In this document: piece by piece, positions 17,833-25,608 of the stretch
Layout of the letters: every line of letters begins with the position of its first letter
How positions within the stretch are numbered: position 1 is the stretch's first letter
Assembly (NCBI GenBank): GCA_004554455.1
Contig: SFMG01000006.1
Span: forward strand, 17,623-81,622
Direction: 5' to 3'
Length of the DNA stretch: 64,000 nucleotides
Source of the DNA: Bacteroidales bacterium
GTDB lineage: Bacteria > Bacteroidota > Bacteroidia > Bacteroidales > UBA932
Translations under genes and position numbers: made by a program
The notes under the pieces: model-generated
Seen by the model: the letters and a program-made list of their open reading frames with translations, nothing else
The model's database searches: none
Told to the model about the DNA's origin: nothing

Positions 17833-19500
17833 ATGAAAACAATCAGATATACTTCAGTACTTGCACTCGCTGGTGCAGTTGCGGCCATCTCCTGCTCAAA
17901 AATGGACGAAATAGTTCCGGAAGGAGGAACAATGCTCGAGAGCCAGCTTCAGGAGACCACGAATGCGATTCCGGCCAGGGGTGATGCGTCATTCTCCGGA
18001 ATGTTCACCAAACTGGGAGACCCGCTGTCATTCGGAAGGTTCACGTCCGATCGTCCGGATGACTTCGGTTTCATAATGATGGATTTCTCCAATGACCTTG
18101 AAGGACCGGACATAGTGACATCCGATAACGATTATAACTGGTTCTCCACATGTATGGAGTACTCTTCAAGGAATGCAGATTATGCAAATCCTTATATACG
18201 TTACCGTGGCTGCTATGATGAGATAGGCCGCGCAAACGATCTTATCAAGATGTACGGAGAGATAAATGACGAAATGCCTGCCGACATCAAATATAAGGTC
18301 GCTCAGGCTTATGCCATTCGTGCATTCTCCTATCTGCATCTGGCACCGTATTACCAGTTCAACTACCAGCTGGCAGCAGACAAACCTTGTGTGCCTATCG
18401 TTACTACGGCAGATGTGGACTTCACACAGAACCCGAGGGCAAGCGTGAAGGAAGTTTACGATCTCATCGTCGCCGACCTTACCCATGCCATCGAAAACCT
18501 TGAGGGATATGTACGTCCTGACAAGGCAAAGATTGACCAACAGGTTGCCTATGGACTCCGTGCCCGCGCATACCTTGATATGGGACTATGGACTGAGGCA
18601 GCTGAAGATGCCGCTAAAGCTGCGGAGGGCTACACCCCTGCCGGTCGGAGTGATCTCGTGCATCCGGCGTTCATGGATATAAACGAGCCTAACTGGATTT
18701 GGGGATATGATATGACTCCTGCTGTAGCGCAGACTTTCCCTTCTGCTACATCATCGTCCTGGATCCGTTCATTTTCAGCAAATTCATATTCTGCCGGAAC
18801 CCAGACCTACTCTTGCATCAATAATCTGCTCTATGATAAGATTCCGGATTCAGACGTACGTAAAGGATGGTGGGTGAACGAAGAGCTCTACTCGCCTCTT
18901 CTCGAAGGCCTGAGCTGGCCATGGCAGAATGCAGACGGCAGCAAGGGCGTCTTCGTTGGACAGCAGATCGCTACCGAAGAGTATGATGACAAGCTTGTTT
19001 TCCTTCCTTATACCAATGTGAAATTCGGTTGTCTCACTCCTGGTACGGTTACCAACGAGGAGGACTGGCCGTTCATGCGTGTGGAGGAGATGATTCTCAT
19101 CCAGGCAGAGGCTCTCTATAAGAGCGGCAAACAGGCCGAGGGTAAAGCTATGCTTCAGGACTTCGTCAAGAGCTATCGCGACAGCGAATATGTAGTGGAT
19201 GCAACCGGAAGGGCGTTCGAAGATGAGGTATGGTTCCAGAGAAGAGTCGAACTTTGGGGCGAAGGCTTCTCAAACAACGACTGCCGTCGTCTCAACAAAC
19301 CTATTGTGCGTTTCCACAAGGGTCAGCCTAGCAACTATCCTGACAACTTCCAGATCAATCTCGCTGCCGATGACGGCTGGCTCCTTTTGCGCTTCTGTAC
19401 ACCTGAGCTTAATACCAATTTCAAGGTTGTGGACAACACAGACGGCAGTGCACCTGTCCCTGGGCAGAATGGAGACCTTCGTGATGGCGTAACTGACTAA
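17833..19500 (+). CDS. SusD/RagB family nutrient-binding outer-membrane lipoprotein (right arm)
   Basis: A 555-residue SusD-like lipoprotein with lipobox AISC (Cys about 20). The core contains AQAYAIRAFSYLHLAPYYQF and YGLRARAYLDMG, and the C-terminal part has RRVELWGEGF, as expected for the family. It starts 18 bases after the SusC stop, the same gap as in the left arm. It should cap the adjacent SusC and present ligand. Peptide specificity is an inference from the linked proteases. Confidence 0.92.
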   Translation: MKTIRYTSVLALAGAVAAISCSKMDEIVPEGGTMLESQLQETTNAIPARGDASFSGMFTKLGDPLSFGRFTSDRPDDFGFIMMDFSNDLEGPDIVTSDNDYNWFSTCMEYSSRNADYANPYIRYRGCYDEIGRANDLIKMYGEINDEMPADIKYKVAQAYAIRAFSYLHLAPYYQFNYQLAADKPCVPIVTTADVDFTQNPRASVKEVYDLIVADLTHAIENLEGYVRPDKAKIDQQVAYGLRARAYLDMGLWTEAAEDAAKAAEGYTPAGRSDLVHPAFMDINEPNWIWGYDMTPAVAQTFPSATSSSWIRSFSANSYSAGTQTYSCINNLLYDKIPDSDVRKGWWVNEELYSPLLEGLSWPWQNADGSKGVFVGQQIATEEYDDKLVFLPYTNVKFGCLTPGTVTNEEDWPFMRVEEMILIQAEALYKSGKQAEGKAMLQDFVKSYRDSEYVVDATGRAFEDEVWFQRRVELWGEGFSNNDCRRLNKPIVRFHKGQPSNYPDNFQINLAADDGWLLLRFCTPELNTNFKVVDNTDGSAPVPGQNGDLRDGVTD

Positions 19501-19521
19501 TTTATTTAGAAATAGTAATTT

Positions 19522-21771
19522 ATGAACAAGATCTATAAATACATACTTGCAGCGGGTGCGCTCGTCTTTGCAGCGGCATCTTGCGTTCAAGAGGAAGGCT
19601 TCAAGCCAGGAGAGCCAGAGGAAGACGGATGCTATGGTGTCTATTTCCCTTCCCAGCAAACGAATCTTGTGCTCGATCCGGCAGAACCTACAGTCTATAA
19701 GATAAAGGCCGCACGTGACTTTACAAATGGTGATATAGTGGTTCCATTCGAGTTTGAGGCCAGTGACAGCAGCGTCTTCTTCGTCAGCGAACTTAAATTC
19801 TCTGACGGTCAGAGCGAAAGCGAAATCACGGTCGATTTTTCACAATCCGAGGTCGGTGTGAAATACACTTGCTCCTTCAAGATTACTGATACTAAGTACG
19901 CAAAGAAGTACAGCAGCAACGCCGTGGCCCTCGATCTCAGCATCGTCAGGGAGAAATGGCTGGAGCTCGGAAATGTTTCCGTTTATGAAGACTACCTTTG
20001 GGGAATCGCAATTCCTTCCAGCGATCAAAGTGCTGCGGTAATCTATCAGAACGATGTTGACAGGAATCTTTTCAGGATGGAGAATCCTTTTGCAAAGAAA
20101 TATCCGGGTTCCTTTAAGAACGGTGACGAATGGTTCGTTTTCCGTGTACTGCAGCCTGGTGATGTGCTTTTTAAGGGTGATTCCGCTTATGAAACCAAGA
20201 TTACCAGAAGGGATCTCGTTTATTTCGATGATTTCAATACCGGATTCACTAATTCCACTTACAATGCGCAGATTTACCTCTGCCATCCATCTGGCTTCAA
20301 TTCAATGAAACAGAATCAGGACCTGTGGACTTACAGCAGTGTTCTGCAGTATCAGCCGGACGGTGTGACCCCTGGCGTGGTAAGCATAGGCCCTATGTAC
20401 TATATGATGGGCATAGGAGGATGGAACGGAAGCGAAAGTACTTCATTTAAGATTGTCTTCCCTGGCTTTGTGGAGACTGACTATTCCATCGAAATGGTAG
20501 CCGGGCTTACCGAAGAAGGTGTAGTACCTGTCAGCTTCTCTCTTGGTACCGATGTGGCAAAAGTCCGCTACAAAGTTTACGAAGGTCGTCTCAATACCGC
20601 CCAGGTGCAGAAATTCAGCGCTGCGGTTGCTGATGGCAGCGAGGAGGGAACCAGTGAATTCTCAGCTGAGAACGACGTCCTCAATATCAGCCTTGACAAA
20701 ACCGGCGTTTACACCATTGTCGCCGCTACGCTTGATGCAGAAGGAAATGGAAAAGAGGCAGCAACAGCTGAGTTTACCTACCTTGCTTCTGCAGATGAAG
20801 GGGATTATGCTGTTGTAGTCAGCTGTGGCCTTGAACTTACGGATGCATATAAAGAGGAGGGTCTTGACAAGAGAAACAGTTGCCGCTATTACATCTATGG
20901 TGACAATCTCACCGAGGTCGGTTATGGTATCTTCCCATTGGAGTATGTTAGGGAGAACGGTTTTGATGCTTGTCTGGAAAACATGGATTGGGCCGACGAG
21001 GACGCGTTGAGCACCATCAATGACAGTGTCCTCATCGATATGTTTACAGATCTCCAGCCTAATTCAGATTATGTATTGGTAGTATATGCAAGCAACGGCT
21101 ACGCTTATGATTACGGATACTCGGAAATTACGACTGAGGGACTTCCGCTTGAACTTCTTGGATACGCAAGCTGGACAAGCTCGATGTGGAATGTCCCGGA
21201 TGGCTATGTGACTGATGTAACCCACGATCCTAATTATGCAGACGAGTATAGGGTGGGATTCGATGAGAACTGGTTCTATTGCACTATTGAAGACAAAGAA
21301 AAACGTATAGCCAATGTCCCTTTGCAAATAATGGCTGCTTACGACGAGACCAGTGACATCTATATCATTGAAAGCGCGGATCTCCTTGAAATTCTCGGAT
21401 CTGACAATAGTGCGCAGGCCCTCAGTTCCTGGAATGAAGCCAAGGATGCTCTGACCCTTGAAGTCGCGTACATTCTCTTAAACAAGGACGGCTCATTGAA
21501 AGGAAAGTTCGGGTATATGCAGGAGGTATTTGCAAAATATTCCGAGGAGGCTGCAGTGGCAAGGTGTCTTAAGGGACTTGACGATATAATGTCCGGCAAG
21601 ACCACGTTCGTAAAAGCTGAGAAGAAGATCAGATTTGATATTCCGCAGCACTGCTACGCTTATGAATATGAGCCAAAGACGGCTGAATATAAGGCTGAGG
21701 CCGCAAAGTCTGTCGTAAAACGGGAACACTCCGTTTGCGAGAAGGATTTTGACGCCACTTTGATTAAATAA
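19522..21771 (+). CDS. Large surface lipoprotein in SusE position (right arm)
   Basis: A 749-residue protein with lipobox AASC (Cys about 21) and an acidic linker. It is built of apparent beta-sandwich modules, with no enzyme motif that I recognise. It corresponds in length, spacing (21 bases after SusD) and general pattern to the left-arm protein at 7031-9235. The residues DFSQSE and YTCSFKI in the N-terminal module have counterparts there. The C-terminus (about 690-749) is Lys/Glu-rich and lacks a T9SS sorting motif. The likely role is a surface ligand-binding partner of SusCD. The region looks somewhat AT-richer than the flanking housekeeping genes, by eye only. Confidence 0.7.
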   Translation: MNKIYKYILAAGALVFAAASCVQEEGFKPGEPEEDGCYGVYFPSQQTNLVLDPAEPTVYKIKAARDFTNGDIVVPFEFEASDSSVFFVSELKFSDGQSESEITVDFSQSEVGVKYTCSFKITDTKYAKKYSSNAVALDLSIVREKWLELGNVSVYEDYLWGIAIPSSDQSAAVIYQNDVDRNLFRMENPFAKKYPGSFKNGDEWFVFRVLQPGDVLFKGDSAYETKITRRDLVYFDDFNTGFTNSTYNAQIYLCHPSGFNSMKQNQDLWTYSSVLQYQPDGVTPGVVSIGPMYYMMGIGGWNGSESTSFKIVFPGFVETDYSIEMVAGLTEEGVVPVSFSLGTDVAKVRYKVYEGRLNTAQVQKFSAAVADGSEEGTSEFSAENDVLNISLDKTGVYTIVAATLDAEGNGKEAATAEFTYLASADEGDYAVVVSCGLELTDAYKEEGLDKRNSCRYYIYGDNLTEVGYGIFPLEYVRENGFDACLENMDWADEDALSTINDSVLIDMFTDLQPNSDYVLVVYASNGYAYDYGYSEITTEGLPLELLGYASWTSSMWNVPDGYVTDVTHDPNYADEYRVGFDENWFYCTIEDKEKRIANVPLQIMAAYDETSDIYIIESADLLEILGSDNSAQALSSWNEAKDALTLEVAYILLNKDGSLKGKFGYMQEVFAKYSEEAAVARCLKGLDDIMSGKTTFVKAEKKIRFDIPQHCYAYEYEPKTAEYKAEAAKSVVKREHSVCEKDFDATLIK

Positions 21772-21793
21772 TTCAGTATCAAACACTTCAATT

Positions 21794-21819
21794 GCCCGGT
21801 GCGTACATGCGTACCGGGC
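21794..21819 (+). terminator. Intercistronic hairpin between lipoprotein and S8 protease genes (right arm)
   Basis: Arms GCCCGGT (21794-21800) and ACCGGGC (21813-21819) are extended inward by further pairs and outward by ATCAAA/TTTGAT after a bulge. Only a weak T-run follows. It occupies the same relative position as the hairpin in the left arm, between the SusE-position lipoprotein and the S8 protease. Confidence 0.6.
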
Positions 21820-21839
21820 TTTGATGTCAAACAAAGATA

Positions 21840-23825
21840 ATGGGAAAAAGCATCATTCTGCCATTGGTGGCAATCAGCATAGTTGCCTGTCAAACTGAAC
21901 ATATTGACCATGAAAGCGATATGGGCAGGGAAAGACAGATACGGTCCAAGATGGTCAGACTGTCTGAGGACTACGATGACAGGGCCCTGCTGGTAAAGCT
22001 TGAAAAAGCAAGTCAGTCCTCCTTTCTTTCCGAAAGTGAGGAAATCTCCGAAGTAACACCGGTCTTTCGGCATTGCGAAGCGAATGCCGATTTGGAAAAG
22101 CGTTTCGGTTTGGACCGGTGGTTCATTGTCAAACTGAATGACGGCTGCAATATTGACGCTTTTGCAGAAGAGCTTGCAGCATACAGGCACGTATCTCTGG
22201 TCGAGTTCAATTCCGTATCGGAGAAATGTTCTTCCGATGCCGCATGTTCAATGGATCGGGATATATGCAGTACCGCTACCGTTCTCAACGACGGGTTCAA
22301 CGACCCGATGCTGAATATCCAATGGAATTATGACAATCAGGGAAACAAATCCGTATCTCCAACATGTCAGAAGGGCGCGGATGTCAATGTCAAGAATGTA
22401 TGGAAATACCTTTGTGCCGGGGATCCTTCCATAGTGGTTGCGGTTGTCGATGAGGGTGTGAAGTACAATCATCCCGATTTAAAGGAGAATATGTGGGTTA
22501 ACAAAGGGGAGATTGCCGGAAATCAGATAGACGATGACGGAAACGGTTACGTTGACGACGTGAACGGATATAACTTCGTGGACGACGGCAATATCAGTTG
22601 GGCTCTCCCGGGTGATTCCGGCCACGGCACCCACTGCGCGGGAACCATTGCCGCAGTCAACAACAACGGTATTGGTGTATGTGGAGTTGCCGGAGGCAGT
22701 GGAAAAGGCGACGGATGCAAGATTATGTCTTGTCAGATTTTCTCGGGGGACTATGGCGGTTCGGCCATACAGGTTGCAAATGCGATTAAATATGCTGCAG
22801 ACAACGGAGCTTCTGTGATTTCCTGCTCTTTCGGCTACACCAATTCCTTCAGCTCGGATAATTATTACCAGAGCCGCTATTCCATTGAGATAGATGCTAT
22901 CCATTATTTTGAAGCCTGCAGCAACAATGACGTCCTTAACGGAAACGTGGCAATCTTTGCCGCCGGCAACAACGGACACAACTATGCTCACTATCCGGGT
23001 GCCTTCCACGATATAATCAGTGTTTCCGCCTTCGGCCCAGATTTGTTGCCGACCTATTATACCAACTATGGTCCGGGTTGCAATATCTCCGCCCCCGGTG
23101 GGGAAGCCTATCATACCTCGTCCAACTTCAAATCAATGATTCTGTCGACTATGCCTTCTGAGATAAGATCCACCGGCGAGTCGGCCATGGGCAACTATGA
23201 TTATGCTTATATGCAGGGCACATCGATGGCTTGTCCTCACGTCAGCGGAGTAGTGGCTCTCGGTCTCTCTTACGCAAAGAAACTTGGAAAGACTTTCGAC
23301 AGGGATCAATTCAAGCAGATGATTCTCTCCTCGGTAAATGACATTGACCAGAGGATAGGCTCAACAAGTTCAAAGACTTATGCCTATCATCAGAATGATT
23401 TGCAGATGGGGCCATATTATCACCAGATGGGAACAGGGGCCATTGATGCATGGAGACTGATGATGCATATCGAGGGCACGCCATGCCTTACCGCACAGGT
23501 AGGAACGAAGCAGTGGCTCGACATCTCGGAATATCTGGGAAGTGCATCCGTCAGTCTGACCTTTCTTGGCGTCGAAGTGCCGGAAGCGACAGTTGAGGCC
23601 CTTGGCCTTCAGCCGGTTGAGGGAGAAATGGCATACATCAGATACGGCCGTCTCTATATCCATCCGAGTAAGATTGGCTCAGGAAAAATCTATATAAAAT
23701 CCGTAGGTGGAGGAAGCCATCTTGGCGGAGGGGATAACCCTCCCGGGGGAATGGAAATTGATACGGAAATTTCCATAGTCGCCAGGGATATTGACGGAGC
23801 AAACGGAACAGGAGGATGGCTATGA
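21840..23825 (+). CDS. Subtilisin-like S8 serine protease, lipoprotein without T9SS domain
   Basis: A 661-residue protease. The signal peptide ends in IVAC (Cys about 17), predicting a lipoprotein. A propeptide-like region (about 40-130) precedes the S8 domain, where the catalytic residues are Asp204 (AVVDEG), His262 (GHGTH) and Ser462 (GTSMACP) with oxyanion Asn in AAGNN. A calcium-loop-like DDDGNGYVDD lies at about 231-240. The protein ends in a short Gly-rich tail with no T9SS sorting domain, unlike the two other proteases of the locus. The next gene overlaps its stop (ATGA at 23822). Presumably it acts on the cell surface or in the periplasm. Confidence 0.87.
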   Translation: MGKSIILPLVAISIVACQTEHIDHESDMGRERQIRSKMVRLSEDYDDRALLVKLEKASQSSFLSESEEISEVTPVFRHCEANADLEKRFGLDRWFIVKLNDGCNIDAFAEELAAYRHVSLVEFNSVSEKCSSDAACSMDRDICSTATVLNDGFNDPMLNIQWNYDNQGNKSVSPTCQKGADVNVKNVWKYLCAGDPSIVVAVVDEGVKYNHPDLKENMWVNKGEIAGNQIDDDGNGYVDDVNGYNFVDDGNISWALPGDSGHGTHCAGTIAAVNNNGIGVCGVAGGSGKGDGCKIMSCQIFSGDYGGSAIQVANAIKYAADNGASVISCSFGYTNSFSSDNYYQSRYSIEIDAIHYFEACSNNDVLNGNVAIFAAGNNGHNYAHYPGAFHDIISVSAFGPDLLPTYYTNYGPGCNISAPGGEAYHTSSNFKSMILSTMPSEIRSTGESAMGNYDYAYMQGTSMACPHVSGVVALGLSYAKKLGKTFDRDQFKQMILSSVNDIDQRIGSTSSKTYAYHQNDLQMGPYYHQMGTGAIDAWRLMMHIEGTPCLTAQVGTKQWLDISEYLGSASVSLTFLGVEVPEATVEALGLQPVEGEMAYIRYGRLYIHPSKIGSGKIYIKSVGGGSHLGGGDNPPGGMEIDTEISIVARDIDGANGTGGWL

Positions 23826-24235
23826 TGAAAGTTTTAAGAATACTGGCAATGGCAGCAGTGATGATCGCCTGCCTGTCTTGTGGGAAAAATCGCAAGGTCG
23901 CATCTGTTGATGGTGTGTGGGAGCTGGAAAGCATTGAGACCAGAAGTGTACAAATCGGTGACGCGGAAATCAGTGTATATCTGAAACTCGATTCCGGCAG
24001 ATTTGACATTTACCAAAAGGTCGGTGCCGGACGCTACCGTCATTTCGATGGCACATATATCTATTCCGAAGGCAAGCTGAGCGGGAAATACTCGGACGGC
24101 AGACCCCTTGGCTCAGTATATGATGTTGAAACGGGTAACGGGCGCCTGATACTCTTTACTGCCGGTGGCCTTGAAAAGGACATCTATGTGAAAGTTGATT
24201 CAATCCCTGATAATGTTTTGGAGGATATAATCTAA
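23822..24235 (+). CDS. Small lipoprotein, lipocalin-like
   Basis: About 137 residues. The start at 23822 (ATGA overlap with the protease stop) has an AGGAGG six bases upstream; ATGs at 23816 and 23825 are alternatives. The signal peptide ends in CLSC. The mature domain has the pattern VDGVWELESIE...YIYSEGKLSGKYSD, which looks like a short lipocalin-type beta barrel as seen in many Bacteroidales lipoproteins. Translational coupling to the S8 protease suggests a linked function, for example an inhibitor or folding partner, but nothing in the sequence proves this. Confidence 0.6.
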   Translation: MMKVLRILAMAAVMIACLSCGKNRKVASVDGVWELESIETRSVQIGDAEISVYLKLDSGRFDIYQKVGAGRYRHFDGTYIYSEGKLSGKYSDGRPLGSVYDVETGNGRLILFTAGGLEKDIYVKVDSIPDNVLEDII

Positions 24236-24285
24236 GGAATGTCCGTTTTTTTCTTAAATTCGTTTTCTGTATAAAATCGAACTTT

Positions 24286-25608
24286 ATGAAGAAAACGTTT
24301 CCGATCCTTCTTGTACTCTTCTCTCTTCTGTCCTGCAATGGGGGAGAGATGATTTCCGATCCCACTGTCCAGGATCCCTCCGATATAGAATACCCTGCCG
24401 AGGACTTGTCCTCCGGTGGAACGTCTAACTGCTATCTCGTAAGCCATAGTGGAGAATACTCCTTTGACGCTTCGGTACGTGGAAACGGCCGGCAGACCGA
24501 GGGCCTGGCACTTCCGGAAGCACTGACTCCCGTTTCGGCGAAACTCGTATGGCAGAGCGCTCCGGGTATGGTGGAATCCCTTGCCCTCGACGGTACCAGA
24601 GTTCGTTTCACTCTGTCCGGAGTGCAGGGCAATGCCCTTGTCGCCGTATGTGACGCTGCAGGAGAGATAATATGGAGCTGGCATATATGGTTCCCGAAAC
24701 AGATGCCAGCCGAGATTGCGACTGTCTGCCAGCTAGGGATAATGGATATGAATCTGGGAGCGATGTCATCCGAGCGGGGCCTCGATGCCTACGGACTTCT
24801 GTACCAATGGGGCCGCAAGGATCCTTTCCCGGGTTCTCCTCTGGCATCCGGAGGCTCAGTCAATACCGTGAACGCCCCTGTTTATGACATTGACGGCAAT
24901 GAGGTGAAAATCAAGGCGTCCGAAATGTACTCCAGCAAGGACAATACGCTCGCCTTTTCCATAGCCCATCCGGAAACCTGCCTCAGCCGCGGAAAGACGG
25001 GTACCAATGACTGGCTTCTTCCGGCAGAAAGCAATTCCGCTTTCTGGGGGAATCCCAAGGGTGCGGAATGCGATGGCGACGGCAAGTATATCGAAAACGG
25101 CAGCAAGAGTTTCTATGACCCTTGCCCTCCGGGATGGAGAGTCGCCCCTCCGGCGGTATTCGCGGACTTCACTGAGTCGGGGCAATATGCCTGGGTGAAC
25201 CTGGATGCGGACGGGAATGCCGCTTATGACGCGGACGGCAATCTTTCCGTCTCTTATTTCTTCGGCGCGGACCGTTTCAATGTCTGCGACATCGACGGCG
25301 ACGGGAAGATTACAATGGGTGACTGGAACAACGGCTGGGTTTTCAATCTCGCAGGGGGCAGTAGCTATTTCCCTGCGGCTATCAGGTATGACGGCACCTA
25401 TGCAATGCTTATGGGCAGTATGGTCGGACAGTGGGGAACGGTGTGGACCAATGCGTCAAGCAAGGAGACAGAGTCCTCCCCTTCATATACCTCCTTAGCC
25501 CTGGCATACGGAATCTGTGACTACAACAAGAAAACCCAGATAACAATATCACCGAACGGTAACGGAGCAAGGGCTGACGCCTATTCCGTACGTTGCATAA
25601 AAGAATGA
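24286..25608 (+). CDS. FISUMP-type surface lipoprotein with EF-hand-like loop
   Basis: A 440-residue lipoprotein (lipobox LLSC, Cys about 17). The middle and C-terminal parts resemble the Fibrobacter succinogenes major paralogous (FISUMP) domain: YQWGRKDPF, then FYDPCPPGWRV, ending with YSVRCIKE. A calcium-binding EF-hand/dockerin-like loop DIDGDGKITMGD is seen at about residues 336-347. Such proteins are typical surface lipoproteins of Bacteroidota with unknown or adhesive roles. Its stop overlaps the start of the following protease (ATGA at 25605), so the two are translationally coupled. Confidence 0.65.
   Translation: MKKTFPILLVLFSLLSCNGGEMISDPTVQDPSDIEYPAEDLSSGGTSNCYLVSHSGEYSFDASVRGNGRQTEGLALPEALTPVSAKLVWQSAPGMVESLALDGTRVRFTLSGVQGNALVAVCDAAGEIIWSWHIWFPKQMPAEIATVCQLGIMDMNLGAMSSERGLDAYGLLYQWGRKDPFPGSPLASGGSVNTVNAPVYDIDGNEVKIKASEMYSSKDNTLAFSIAHPETCLSRGKTGTNDWLLPAESNSAFWGNPKGAECDGDGKYIENGSKSFYDPCPPGWRVAPPAVFADFTESGQYAWVNLDADGNAAYDADGNLSVSYFFGADRFNVCDIDGDGKITMGDWNNGWVFNLAGGSSYFPAAIRYDGTYAMLMGSMVGQWGTVWTNASSKETESSPSYTSLALAYGICDYNKKTQITISPNGNGARADAYSVRCIKE

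Noticed and set aside
21832..21839. CAAAGATA (minus-strand -7 match) just before the S8 protease start
   Set aside because: It would fire backward into the lipoprotein gene. No minus-strand gene is present, so probably chance.
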